In this document: one piece after another, positions 35,078 through 44,226 of the stretch
How the letters are laid out: every line of letters starts with the position of its first letter
Numbering within the stretch: the first letter of the stretch is position 1
Assembly (NCBI RefSeq): GCF_000741765.1
Contig: NZ_JGZU01000004.1
Coordinates: 1 to 64,000 of the forward strand
Source: Bifidobacterium tsurumiense
Lineage (GTDB): Bacteria; Actinomycetota; Actinomycetes; Actinomycetales; Bifidobacteriaceae
Length of the DNA stretch: 64,000 nt
Direction of reading: 5' to 3'
Made by a program: the position numbers and the translations under genes
Notes under the pieces: generated by a model
The model's input: only the letters and a program-made list of their open reading frames with translations
Databases searched by the model: none
What the model was told of the DNA's origin: nothing

Positions 35078-37756
35078 ATGACACCTCAGGTTTTGGTCGT
35101 CATAGCAACATTCGTCATCGCTGCCGTACTGACTTGGGCGATACTTGCCTTCTTTTTCGGCAAGCAGCGTCAAACTTCAGGAACTATGCACGACGGTATG
35201 CAAACAGCAACCATCACGGTTAAGGGAGGGTATTCGCCGGCAAATATTGCCATACAGGCCGGGGTTCCCACCACTTTGACCTTCGACCGCCAAGAAGAGG
35301 GCGAATGCACTTCTCATGTCGTCTTTTCGGACCTTGGCTTGGACACATTCCTCCCGGGACACGAACGCACGGATGTGAACCTCCCTGCACTGGAACCGGG
35401 AATGTATTCCTTCGCTTGCGGAATGAATATGGTGCACGGTTCGGTGACTGTGCTTCCAGCCGATCAGAATGCACAGCAAACAACTACGAATACGTCAGAA
35501 CGATCCGCGCAAGTCGCCGCAAAGCAGCATCACACGAACGACTCCACCAAGACAACCACCTCACACGCATCCGCCACAGCAACTCTCGGCAGCAACGCCC
35601 TGAATAGTGAGCAACGAGCCAGTGAAGAACGCCGCAAAGAGATAGCACAACTGACCCGACTGGTCATCGTAGGAGCCATTTTCACCCTGCCGGTATTCGT
35701 GGCAACCATGCTTCATATGGTGAATCACACGTGGGTCCCCGCATGGATGGTGAATCCTTGGTTGCAAGCGGTATTGATAACACCTGTGATGTTCTACTCC
35801 GGCGCACCGATTCATCGAGTCGGATGGCCGGCTCTGCTTCACCGCTCCCCCGACATGAATTCTCTTGTCGCATTGGGTTCAACAGCAGCATATGTCTACA
35901 GTCTGTTGATCTGCATCGCACCAAATATCATGCCGGCCGGTTCGCGTAAGCCTTACTTCGAATCGGTAGGCGTTATCATCACGCTGGTCCTGCTGGGTCG
36001 ACTGTTGGAAAGCCGCGCTCGCGAAGGCACCGGAAAAGCGGTGCAATCACTAATCAAGCTTCGCCCTCGTACGGCACATACCATTGACCAGAACACTCTG
36101 GATCAGGGACAGCAAGCTTGGTCCAATCCGAACAATGCACGCGATATCGATATCGATCAGCTCACATCGGGTGCCATTATTGTGGTTCGCGCAGGCGAGC
36201 GCATCCCCACCGACGGCATCGTGTTGGCAGGTAGCGCCCATATTGACGAGTCGATGATTACCGGTGAATCACGGCCTGTTCAGCGCACCACTGCAGAAAC
36301 CGTCACGGGAGCAACCATTCTGCTCGACGGTGCCTTGGCCGTGCAAGCGACGCATGTTGGAGAGGACACTGTGTTGGCACAGATCATCACCATGGTGTCC
36401 AAAGCACAGGCAACCAAGGCTCCTGTCCAGCAACTTGCCGACAAGATTTCTCGCATCTTTGTGCCAGTGGTGTTTGTCATTGCAGTCTGGACTTTTGCGG
36501 TCTGGTTTGCACTCGGCCCAGATCCTCGACTTGCACATGCCTTGGTTACTGCGGTGAGCGTATTGATCATTGCCTGCCCTTGCGCCCTTGGTTTGGCCAC
36601 CCCTCTTTCAGTGACTGCGGCTATGGGTATCGGAGCTACCAATGGCGTATTGGTCACTTCGGCCAAGGCACTCGAACAGGCACGTCATATTCGCACTGTG
36701 GTCTTTGATAAGACCGGCACCATAACGCGCGGCGTTATTGATGCGAATGCCGATTTCTCCAAGCCATCGTATGACGACGATCCCATTAAAGAAGGCTCCA
36801 AGGAGGCCATTGCCGCCTTGCATCAGGCCGGTGTTCGCACGGTTATGTTAAGCGGCGACAAGGCCGAAGTCGCAGAGCGAATTGCGACTGAAGTCGGCAT
36901 CGATACGGTGATCGCTCAGGTGAAACCGGATGGCAAGGCGTACTGGATCGAACGGCTCCAAAACGAACGCGATCAGAGACATGCCGAAAATGAACTGGTC
37001 GCCATGGTCGGCGATGGCATCAATGATGCTCCCGCTCTTGCACAGGCGGATTTGGGATTGGCCATAGGAACAGGAACCGATGTGGCGATGCAATCCGCTG
37101 ACGTTACTTTGATGAGCGGCGATCTTCGCGGGGTGCTGCGCACTATCAACCTCTCCCATGCAACCATGCGCAATGTTCGCGAAAATCTGATTTGGGCGCT
37201 TGGATACAACGTCATCGGCATCCCAGTGGCAGCAGGCCTTCTCTATCCGTTCACCGGATGGCTCCTCAGCCCGATGATCGCCGGAGCTGCGATGGCATTG
37301 TCTTCTGTCTGCCTGGTATTGAACGCCAATCGTCTGCACCGTGCACGTATCAGCGGCGAAACCGTGAGCACGACCTCCGGCAGGAATCATGAGGCAGGAG
37401 GCAGTGACGGACTGCACCACGAAGCCTCGACTGGCAAACCGCGTGTCATAATCGACACCCGCATCTCGCAGGACAGCACCGAATCATCGCATGGCAGCAT
37501 GCCTCACACCGCATCCAACGGCGTTGAGCACAGCCATCACACCACCCATGAAGATCATCATCACAATCACAAGGAGCACAATATGAATATGGAATCATCC
37601 ACTGATGCGTCCACCGCAATCGATCCGGTTTGCGGAATGTCCGTGAGCGTGGGCGAAGGCACACTCTCCAAGGAATTTGACGGCAAAACATATTATTTCT
37701 GCAGCGAACACTGCGCTTCCTCATTTGAGAAGGAACCACACAACTTCGTACACTGA
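35078..37756 (+). CDS. copA: copper P1B-ATPase fused to cupredoxin and YHS domains, nucleotide-binding domain apparently missing
   Basis: 892 residues from ATG 35078 (AAGGAG upstream; the longer frame from 34970 would start upstream of the operator). Order: one membrane helix (4-26), cupredoxin-like domain (about 45-126) with C77, H80, H95, C114, M116, M118 and H120, then the P-type core: membrane helices, actuator TGES (T395), copper site C500-P-C502, phosphorylation D544 in DKTGT, GDGIND (D646), final helices, a His-rich linker and a YHS metal-binding domain (about 847-892, DPVCGMSV...YYFCSEHC). Only about 100 residues separate DKTGT from GDGIND; CopA-type pumps normally have about 200, including the HP-containing nucleotide-binding domain. 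No SEHP or CGVG-like motif is present. Unless ATP is bound in another way, the pump may be inactive. It is controlled by CsoR. Confidence 0.85.
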   Translation: MTPQVLVVIATFVIAAVLTWAILAFFFGKQRQTSGTMHDGMQTATITVKGGYSPANIAIQAGVPTTLTFDRQEEGECTSHVVFSDLGLDTFLPGHERTDVNLPALEPGMYSFACGMNMVHGSVTVLPADQNAQQTTTNTSERSAQVAAKQHHTNDSTKTTTSHASATATLGSNALNSEQRASEERRKEIAQLTRLVIVGAIFTLPVFVATMLHMVNHTWVPAWMVNPWLQAVLITPVMFYSGAPIHRVGWPALLHRSPDMNSLVALGSTAAYVYSLLICIAPNIMPAGSRKPYFESVGVIITLVLLGRLLESRAREGTGKAVQSLIKLRPRTAHTIDQNTLDQGQQAWSNPNNARDIDIDQLTSGAIIVVRAGERIPTDGIVLAGSAHIDESMITGESRPVQRTTAETVTGATILLDGALAVQATHVGEDTVLAQIITMVSKAQATKAPVQQLADKISRIFVPVVFVIAVWTFAVWFALGPDPRLAHALVTAVSVLIIACPCALGLATPLSVTAAMGIGATNGVLVTSAKALEQARHIRTVVFDKTGTITRGVIDANADFSKPSYDDDPIKEGSKEAIAALHQAGVRTVMLSGDKAEVAERIATEVGIDTVIAQVKPDGKAYWIERLQNERDQRHAENELVAMVGDGINDAPALAQADLGLAIGTGTDVAMQSADVTLMSGDLRGVLRTINLSHATMRNVRENLIWALGYNVIGIPVAAGLLYPFTGWLLSPMIAGAAMALSSVCLVLNANRLHRARISGETVSTTSGRNHEAGGSDGLHHEASTGKPRVIIDTRISQDSTESSHGSMPHTASNGVEHSHHTTHEDHHHNHKEHNMNMESSTDASTAIDPVCGMSVSVGEGTLSKEFDGKTYYFCSEHCASSFEKEPHNFVH

Positions 37757-37766
37757 TTGATAGATT

Positions 37767-37865
37767 AGCGCCCACCGATCCTTCGTTGGACCGCTCCCAT
37801 TGTCGGACTGAAGAGATTCAGATTCGATGATCGGATGTGTAGCCCTCATAGAATCGGTGGGCGCT
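37767..37865. terminator. large stem-loop between copA and clpB
   Basis: AGCGCCCACCGAT (37767-37779) is the exact reverse complement of ATCGGTGGGCGCT (37853-37865), 11 bases past the copA stop, enclosing a 73-base loop with further small pairings. It probably terminates copA transcription; the long loop is unusual. Confidence 0.55.
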
Positions 37866-37914
37866 TTGCTATGCTCCGTTGGTCTTTGAGATTGCATTTC
37901 GCGCACTAACACGA

Positions 37915-37996
37915 AAGGCCTCGACCATTCCGGCTGCACCATTGAATCGATGATTCAATCCAATACATCTGCGCAGTCAAGAATGGCCGAGGCCTT
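37915..37996 (-). terminator. clpB terminator stem-loop
   Basis: AAGGCCTCGACCATTC (37915-37930) pairs with GAATGGCCGAGGCCTT (37981-37996), one G-T/A-C mismatch, just past the clpB stop. An inner hairpin TTGAATCGATGATTCAA sits in the loop. On the minus strand the stem ends in TTTCG. Confidence 0.65.
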
Positions 37997-38006
37997 CAGT
38001 CACCTA

Positions 38007-40631
38007 TCACTCAGAGGATTCACCCTCTTGTCCGATCACGCTGAGCTTCAGATGTTCATCGCCGACATGGTCAGCCAGCACGCGGTCACCATCATGCACT
38101 GTTCCTGCCAGCAGCATGCGGGCTAGTTGATCGCCGACCTCGGTTTGCACCAGTCGACGCAACGGACGCGCACCGTATGCCGGATCGAATCCCATATCCG
38201 CAAGCCATTCGCGTGCCGCCGCGCTGACATCCAAGCGAATGCGACGTTCGGAAAGGCGGGCAGCCACTTGTGCCACCTGAATATCCACGATGCCGCCCAG
38301 CTCTTCTCTTGTGAGAGGATGGAATATCACCAACTCATCAAGACGGTTGATGAACTCCGGCTTGAACTGCATATGGACCGCATTCATCACGGCATTGCGC
38401 TTGGCGTTCTCGTCCAGTTCAGGCTGCACCAAGAATTGTGAGCCCAGATTCGAAGTCATGATCAAGATCGTGTTTCTGAAGTCCACGGTCCGTCCCTGAC
38501 CATCCGTCAAACGACCATCGTCAAGCACCTGCAGGAGCACGTCAAATACTTCAGGATGAGCCTTTTCCACCTCATCGAAAAGCACCACCGAATACGGGCG
38601 ACGACGCACGGCTTCAGTAAGCTGGCCGCCTTCCTCATATCCGATATATCCAGGAGCAGCACCGATGAGGCGACTCACGGATGCCTTGTCCATGTATTCG
38701 CTCATATCGATGCGCACCATGGCCTTCTCATCATCAAAGAGGAAGTCTGCCAAGGCCTTCGCCAATTCGGTCTTTCCGACACCGGTTGGTCCGAGGAACA
38801 GGAAAGAACCCGTTGGCCTATTTGGATCGGAAATGCCGGCCCTTGAACGACGCACTGCATCCGAAACGGCACGAATTGCTTCCTTCTGGCCAATAACGCG
38901 ATGAGAGAGATACTCCTCCATGTGGAGCAGCTTCTCATTCTCACCTTGCATCAAGCGTCCAACAGGAATGCCTGTCCAATCCGCCACAATTTCCGCGACG
39001 GAATCGGCATCCACATGGTCAGGAACCATGGGCTCACTCTGGACGGAACGACCGGACTGCTCATCCTCAGCGCTTTGCTCTGCAAGCGCCAATTCACGTT
39101 GGATTGCCGGAATTTCGCCATAGAGAATGCGGCTTGCTTGCTCAAGATTTCCTTCGCGAGTGAACTTATCTGCCTCAACGCGCTTGGCATCCAATTGCGC
39201 ACGCAAATCGCCGACCTTGTTATGTCCGGCCTTCTCGGCATCCCAACGGGACTTCAAGCCACTCAAGCGTTCACGAGTATTGGCAAGATCAGACTGCAAC
39301 TTCTCCAGACGCTCTTTGGACGCAGGATCCTCAGCCTTGCTCAGCTGCATTTCCTCCATTTCCAGTCGCGTCACCTTGCGCTGCAATTCATCGATTTCCT
39401 CTGGCTGTGAATCAAGCTCCATGCGAAGATGCGCCGCTGCCTCATCAACCAAGTCAATTGCCTTGTCAGGCAGCTGACGACCGCTGATATAACGGTTCGA
39501 CAAAGTCGCCGCCGCAACCAGGGCATCGTCACCTATGGTGACCTTGTGATGCGCCTCATACCGCTGCTTCAAACCACGCAAAATGGCGATAGTGTCCTCA
39601 ACGCTTGGCTCACCGACGAATACCTGCTGGAATCGACGTTCCAAAGCGGGGTCCTTCTCGATGTTTTCGCGATACTCATCCAGCGTGGTCGCACCAATAA
39701 GACGGAGTTCACCGCGAGCCAGCATAGGCTTGAGCATATTGCCGGCATCCATGGATCCCTCGGCAGCGCCAGCTCCCACAATCGTGTGAATCTCGTCGAT
39801 GAAGGTGATGACCTGGCCTTCGGCACTGCGGATTTCATTGAGCACTGACTTCAGACGCTCCTCGAACTCACCGCGATATTTCGAACCAGCGACCATCGAG
39901 CCCAAATCAAGGCTTATCAACTTCTTATTCTGCAGGGTCGTGGGAACGTCGCCTGCAACGATTCGTTGAGCCAATCCTTCAACCACCGCAGTCTTACCGA
40001 CACCAGGTTCGCCAATCAGCACCGGGTTGTTCTTCGTACGACGGCTCAGGATCTGGATAACCCTACGGATTTCACGATCTCGGCCGATTACCGGGTCAAG
40101 CTTGCCTTCCTTTGCAGCGGCTGTGAGGTCGGTGGAATACTTTTCCAAAGCCTTGTAACTGCCTTCTGCATCAGGACTCGTGACTTTTGCGCCGCCTCTG
40201 ATCTCAGGCACGGCCTTGCGCAAAGCTTTGGCCGTCACGCCGTTGGCTTCGAGTATTTCAGCACCCTGATTCGGCTTGCTGGCTGCGATGCCGATCAGCA
40301 GATGCTCTGTGGAGACGTATTCGTCGCCCATTTCCTGCATCTCTTTTTCAGCTTGAGCCAAAGCGGTTGACAATTGCCGACTGGCTTGGGGCTGTGCAGT
40401 GGTCGAACCACTGGCGCTAGGCAATGCCACCAATGCATTGCGCACCGCAGCACCTATCTGCTGCGCGTCTCCCCCAGCTGCCTGAATCAGTCCTGCTATG
40501 ACACCATTTTCCTGGCGCAGCATTGCATCCAAGACATGCAGGGTTTCAACCTGAGCATTCCCTGCGGCGGATGCACTTTGAATTGCATCTCCAAGAGCTG
40601 TTTGCGCCATGGTGGTGAAACGTTGTTCCAT
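38007..40631 (-). CDS. clpB: ATP-dependent disaggregase ClpB
   Basis: 874 residues, full length. A hexameric AAA+ chaperone that works with DnaK to dissolve aggregates. It has the N-terminal Clp repeat domain ([22 protein letters not shown]), NBD1 with Walker [14 protein letters not shown] and Walker [16 protein letters not shown], the middle coiled-coil domain (about 410-530, [20 protein letters not shown]) that sets it apart from ClpA/C, NBD2 with Walker [14 protein letters not shown] and [12 protein letters not shown], and a C-terminal D2-small domain ending in an acidic tail. A HAIR operator lies 116-136 bases upstream, so HspR control is expected. Confidence 0.98.
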   Translation of the reverse strand: MEQRFTTMAQTALGDAIQSASAAGNAQVETLHVLDAMLRQENGVIAGLIQAAGGDAQQIGAAVRNALVALPSASGSTTAQPQASRQLSTALAQAEKEMQEMGDEYVSTEHLLIGIAASKPNQGAEILEANGVTAKALRKAVPEIRGGAKVTSPDAEGSYKALEKYSTDLTAAAKEGKLDPVIGRDREIRRVIQILSRRTKNNPVLIGEPGVGKTAVVEGLAQRIVAGDVPTTLQNKKLISLDLGSMVAGSKYRGEFEERLKSVLNEIRSAEGQVITFIDEIHTIVGAGAAEGSMDAGNMLKPMLARGELRLIGATTLDEYRENIEKDPALERRFQQVFVGEPSVEDTIAILRGLKQRYEAHHKVTIGDDALVAAATLSNRYISGRQLPDKAIDLVDEAAAHLRMELDSQPEEIDELQRKVTRLEMEEMQLSKAEDPASKERLEKLQSDLANTRERLSGLKSRWDAEKAGHNKVGDLRAQLDAKRVEADKFTREGNLEQASRILYGEIPAIQRELALAEQSAEDEQSGRSVQSEPMVPDHVDADSVAEIVADWTGIPVGRLMQGENEKLLHMEEYLSHRVIGQKEAIRAVSDAVRRSRAGISDPNRPTGSFLFLGPTGVGKTELAKALADFLFDDEKAMVRIDMSEYMDKASVSRLIGAAPGYIGYEEGGQLTEAVRRRPYSVVLFDEVEKAHPEVFDVLLQVLDDGRLTDGQGRTVDFRNTILIMTSNLGSQFLVQPELDENAKRNAVMNAVHMQFKPEFINRLDELVIFHPLTREELGGIVDIQVAQVAARLSERRIRLDVSAAAREWLADMGFDPAYGARPLRRLVQTEVGDQLARMLLAGTVHDGDRVLADHVGDEHLKLSVIGQEGESSE

Positions 40632-40746
40632 ATCATCCTCCCAATTGGCACATCCTTAGGATTGCGAGGTTTTGCAGTCCAACATGATGCGCCCAATTTC
40701 TTGCGTCTGATATGTCCAACCGCTCCCACCGGTCGCTTATTCCAAA

Positions 40747-40767
40747 CTTGAGTCTCATTCACTCAAG
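40747..40767. promoter_or_regulatory. HAIR element (HspR operator) upstream of clpB
   Basis: CTTGAGT-N7-ACTCAAG, a perfect match to the HspR-associated inverted repeat known in actinobacteria. It lies 116 bases upstream of the clpB start on the minus strand and predicts heat-shock control through HspR and DnaK. Confidence 0.92.
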
Positions 40768-40927
40768 TTTTGTTTTTATGATAATTGATTTGCTTTCTTC
40801 AAATGCATTTCGATCAATGCTGTGTCCTCAGGTGGCCGAGCCCACAACCTCTGGTGATCGAGCCCACAATACGATATGCGACCAAGGCCATAGTGCAGCA
40901 CATAGTGAAACTGAAACCGTAACAATA
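40768..40927. other. intergenic stretch between clpB and a hydrolase gene
   Basis: No gene is seen. Two direct copies of CGAGCCCACAA occur near 40837 and 40859, 12 bases apart from end to start. Their meaning is unknown. Confidence 0.5.
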
Positions 40928-40955
40928 AAGGCGCATGACACCTGCCATGCGCCTT
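40928..40955 (-). terminator. terminator of the FAH-family gene
   Basis: A perfect 10-bp stem (AAGGCGCATG 40928-40937 with CATGCGCCTT 40946-40955) and 8-base loop, followed on the minus strand by TTATTGTT, 67 bases past the gene end. Confidence 0.8.
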
Positions 40956-41021
40956 GTATAGAAAGTTTCTCTTATTGTCATGGCATTGCTGCTAGCGACT
41001 CATGAAACCGCATATCACAAA

Positions 41022-41837
41022 TCAGCCACGAACCACGACATTACGCAGCGAACCGATACCCTCGACATGAACCACGGTCTCATCTCCCGGCTTCAACTGA
41101 CCCGAAGCATGAGGCGTGCCCGTCAGGATCACATCGCCAGGCAGCAGCGTCGAGAATGCTGAAATACTTGCAATCTGTTCAGGAATTCCATGAATCAGAT
41201 TCGCAGTGGTGCCGCTTGCTTCAGGAACATCCTCGCCATTGAGCGTGAAGGATATGGCCGCGTCCTTCCAATTCAACTCAGTTTCAATCCACGGCCCCAA
41301 TGGACATGAGGTATCGAATCCCTTGGAACGTGTCCACATCGGATCCATTCCCTGCAAATCACGCAAGGTCACATCATTGACACAGGTGAACCCAAGCACA
41401 TATTCCATGGCATGCTCGACCGGCACATTCTTGGCGATGCGGCCGATAACGACGGCGACTTCGGGTTCGAAATTCATATTATTTGAATACGAGGGCATAA
41501 CAATCGGATCATCCGGGCCAATAACCGAGGTGCTGGGCTTGGTGAATACCACCATCTCCGACGGCGCCTGTGCCTGATCGCTTTGACCCTGCTCATGCAT
41601 GAAACGCGCATGTGCGTCATAATTCTTCGCCAAGCCAAACACTTTGGAAGGAATGACCGGGGAGAGCAGACGAATGCCATCCCCGTCCAAAGGATACCGC
41701 TCACCCGTGGGAGCGACAGGACGCCCTCCCAAAGGATAGCCATCCAATACCACGAGATAGTCTTTGCTATCGTTCTCGTCTTGCTGCACAAAGGCATACT
41801 TCGGAACATCGTTCAGTGAAAAACGCGCGATTCTCAT
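41022..41837 (-). CDS. fumarylacetoacetate hydrolase-family protein
   Basis: 271 residues. The family includes fumarylpyruvate and acylpyruvate hydrolases and oxaloacetate decarboxylases, cytoplasmic metal enzymes that cleave C-C bonds of dicarbonyl acids. The C-terminal FAH fold is clear: SKVFGLAKNYDAHARFM, PSTSVIGPDDPIVMP, metal ligands in FEPEVAVVIG, GFTCVNDVTLRDLQ, SKGFDTSCPLGPW and the closing ASISAFSTLLPGDVILTGTP. No aromatic-catabolism genes are nearby, so the substrate is unknown; a role in oxaloacetate or acylpyruvate clean-up is possible. It is probably co-transcribed with the YggS-type gene 80 bases upstream. Confidence 0.9.
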   Translation of the reverse strand: MRIARFSLNDVPKYAFVQQDENDSKDYLVVLDGYPLGGRPVAPTGERYPLDGDGIRLLSPVIPSKVFGLAKNYDAHARFMHEQGQSDQAQAPSEMVVFTKPSTSVIGPDDPIVMPSYSNNMNFEPEVAVVIGRIAKNVPVEHAMEYVLGFTCVNDVTLRDLQGMDPMWTRSKGFDTSCPLGPWIETELNWKDAAISFTLNGEDVPEASGTTANLIHGIPEQIASISAFSTLLPGDVILTGTPHASGQLKPGDETVVHVEGIGSLRNVVVRG

Positions 41838-41915
41838 ACTTCCAAGGTTACGACCATCGGCACATATGCGAAAGTCAATACATGCCGAATCTCATGTGAC
41901 GGCAATCTTCACGCT

Positions 41916-42761
41916 TTATTTATATGCACGCTCTCCAAAAATCGCAGTCCCCACACGCACGATAGTCGACCCCTCAGCAATGGCGATGGCCATATCCGAG
42001 GTCATACCCATGCTCAGTTCCGTGCACAATTCGGTACCAGGTGCACCCGAAGCGAGAATCGCCTCACGGGTTCGACGCAGATGGGCGAATCCAGCAGCCA
42101 CCACACGCTCATCATCCACATGCGCGCCAACAGTCATCAACCCCTGTAAGCGCAGACCTCCCATGGACGCAATACGTTGCGCCGTCATCACTGCATTGGC
42201 CGGATTGCAGCCGGACTTGGATGCTTCGCCTGATTCATTGACTTCCAGCAAAACACCCACCTCAATGCCGCGAGCAACCGCCCGACGCGCAATTTTCTCA
42301 GCCAGCTCCACTGAATCCACCGATTCGATCACATCTGTTACGGGCAATACTTTGCCGATTTTATTGGATTGCAATTGACCAATGAGGTGGAATGGGATAT
42401 GTTCTCGGCTTCCTCCAGCCGGCTCACCTTCTTCACCGTCTTCTCCGTCTGCTTGAGCCGCTCCCAAAGCAAAGCCGCGCTCAGCGCATAATCTCAATAG
42501 CCCCTCGGCCTTTGCCGTCACCTCTTGGGGGCGGTTTTCCCCTATCATGCGCACACCTGCGTCGATGGCAGCCATGATTTCACCGACATCCCTTGTTTTC
42601 GTTGCCGCCAGCAATTGCACATTGCCAACATCGCGTCCGGAACGCTCACACGCTTGCTCAATGCCATTAAGAACTCTGTGCACGCCATCAACAATGCTCG
42701 TTCTCCTTGCATCATCAATATCAGTGTTGGCCAGATTCTTACGTTCCATATACGTCGCCAT
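41916..42761 (-). CDS. YggS-family pyridoxal-phosphate homeostasis protein
   Basis: About 281 residues. A PLP-binding TIM-barrel protein that tunes free PLP and amino-acid pools, without known catalysis. The PLP lysine is in QLLAATKTRD, then IGENRPQEVTAKAE, IPFHLIGQLQSNKIGKVLP, VLLEVNESGEASKSGC, GLMTVGAHV and the phosphate-binding ELSMGMTSDMAIAIAEGSTIVRVGTAIFG. An extra stretch of about 30 acidic residues (QADGEDGEEGEPAGG) after residue 105 is not usual. ATG 42761 is chosen since AAGGGG lies 5 bases upstream; GTG 42767 abuts it. The gene precedes the FAH-family gene. Confidence 0.92.
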   Translation of the reverse strand: MATYMERKNLANTDIDDARRTSIVDGVHRVLNGIEQACERSGRDVGNVQLLAATKTRDVGEIMAAIDAGVRMIGENRPQEVTAKAEGLLRLCAERGFALGAAQADGEDGEEGEPAGGSREHIPFHLIGQLQSNKIGKVLPVTDVIESVDSVELAEKIARRAVARGIEVGVLLEVNESGEASKSGCNPANAVMTAQRIASMGGLRLQGLMTVGAHVDDERVVAAGFAHLRRTREAILASGAPGTELCTELSMGMTSDMAIAIAEGSTIVRVGTAIFGERAYK

Positions 42762-42984
42762 ATTCACCCCTTGTCGCTCAATGCATCACCAATCCTAGCT
42801 TTGCACCGACACAACACCTCGGCAACGACATAACCATATTCAATGGCCGGTTATTCATATTCCAACAATCCACACGAAGAATCACAATGGAAAAACTCCA
42901 GCACAACAATCGCCGAAACAGGCGGATTCCAAATCTTAGGAGATGCGCAAGGACCATCACAAGCCGCTATGAATCAAATCATGC

Positions 42985-44181
42985 TTATTTAAGCAATATG
43001 TCCGACACATCATCCGGCACATTCCGATCCTCAAGCCGGCTTCGAACCTTCGACCAAGCAAACACTTGCAAGACATCGTCCGCCGACATCGGGACAGGTT
43101 CCTTCTCTTGCTGCAGGCCGAGAAGCCAGGCGCAGTACCCAATGACTCTTTCCGGCGCAATGCCATGCTCCCGCAGAGTCCCAAGATCCAGCGAGCGCTC
43201 ACGCTTGGCCAGTCGCCGCCCTGCGGCATTGTCGATTAACGGCAGATGCGCATATTCAGGATTGAATGGAGAGGCTTTGCCCAAGCCCGCATGCTCGGAT
43301 GTTGCCGGCAGATCTAGGGTCGCTTCTCCACATCTTGTATGACCTTGATCTTTATGACCTAGTTGCTGACCATGACCTTCATCGTGCGAGAGCACCTGTT
43401 GCGCGACCGGATATCCCTTTTCGCGGGCAGCCTTCACGAAACCGCCCGATACCAAGGCATCACGGATCCACATTTGCAATGCCGTCGAACGCAATAAATC
43501 GCGACCACGCACGATGTCATCCACACCCATCAGCAAATCATCCACCACAACGACCAGCTGATAGGACATCAACCCATCCGACCTTCTCACAATCGAATCG
43601 CCGATCTGGGAATGCAAAGAATACCGCTGCAGCCCAAAAACCCGATCGTCAAAAACAACTTTGTCATATCCGCTGCTAGCTGTCGGCATAGCTATTCGCA
43701 ATGAATGCCTATCGCCATTGCGGACACGCATTTCCGATTGCTCCGCATCAGTCGATATCAACTCTCTGCACGTTCCTGGATATACGTTGAATCCATCACC
43801 TTCCTGTGGCGCCGACGTCGCTCGGATATCCGCGCGCGAGCAGAAGCACGGATACACCAAAGGCATGGAATTGTGATCATCATCGCTGTGCAAACGCATA
43901 TTTTCAAGGGTTTTCAGAGCCAGCTCATATATCGCTCCGCGACGGGACTGATACTCTGGGTCACCTTCCCAATCAAGACCCAGCCAATGCAAATCATCCA
44001 TGATCCATTGGTCGGCATTTTTCACCACACGCGGCATATCTATATCTTCGATGCGCAACACAATCTGCTGTTTCCGCGCTCGCGCAGATAGCCACGCAGC
44101 AAGCATGGCATAGGCATTGCCGATATGCATGCGTCCCGAAGGAGTCGGAGCGAAGCGTCCAGTCAAGTCATCTCCAATCAC
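42985..44181 (-). CDS. gluQ: glutamyl-Q tRNA(Asp) synthetase (GluQ-RS)
   Basis: 398 residues. It is a GluRS catalytic-core paralogue, lacking an anticodon-binding domain, that attaches glutamate to queuosine at position 34 of tRNA-Asp. HIGH motif is [10 protein letters not shown], and a zinc site CFCSRADIR...YPGTC follows the YELA helix. KMSKS equivalent is [12 protein letters not shown]. It is longer than typical GluQ-RS (about 300) because of insertions, including a His/Gly-rich one near residues 265-295 ([15 protein letters not shown]). Start codon GTG 44181 has no clear ribosome-binding site. A true GltX is ruled out by size and the missing C-terminal helical domains. Confidence 0.85.
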   Translation of the reverse strand: MIGDDLTGRFAPTPSGRMHIGNAYAMLAAWLSARARKQQIVLRIEDIDMPRVVKNADQWIMDDLHWLGLDWEGDPEYQSRRGAIYELALKTLENMRLHSDDDHNSMPLVYPCFCSRADIRATSAPQEGDGFNVYPGTCRELISTDAEQSEMRVRNGDRHSLRIAMPTASSGYDKVVFDDRVFGLQRYSLHSQIGDSIVRRSDGLMSYQLVVVVDDLLMGVDDIVRGRDLLRSTALQMWIRDALVSGGFVKAAREKGYPVAQQVLSHDEGHGQQLGHKDQGHTRCGEATLDLPATSEHAGLGKASPFNPEYAHLPLIDNAAGRRLAKRERSLDLGTLREHGIAPERVIGYCAWLLGLQQEKEPVPMSADDVLQVFAWSKVRSRLEDRNVPDDVSDILLK

Positions 44182-44226
44182 TGCATTGCGGCGTACTGCA
44201 TATTGGCTTATGCCGCAGACGAATGA

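Noticed and set aside
40837..40869. Two direct copies of CGAGCCCACAA as CRISPR-like or regulatory repeats
   Set aside because: Only two short copies, 12 bases apart, without further units or neighbouring cas genes.
42985..44181. Gene as full glutamyl-tRNA synthetase (gltX)
   Set aside because: It lacks the C-terminal anticodon-binding domains and has the Zn-site layout of GluQ-RS.
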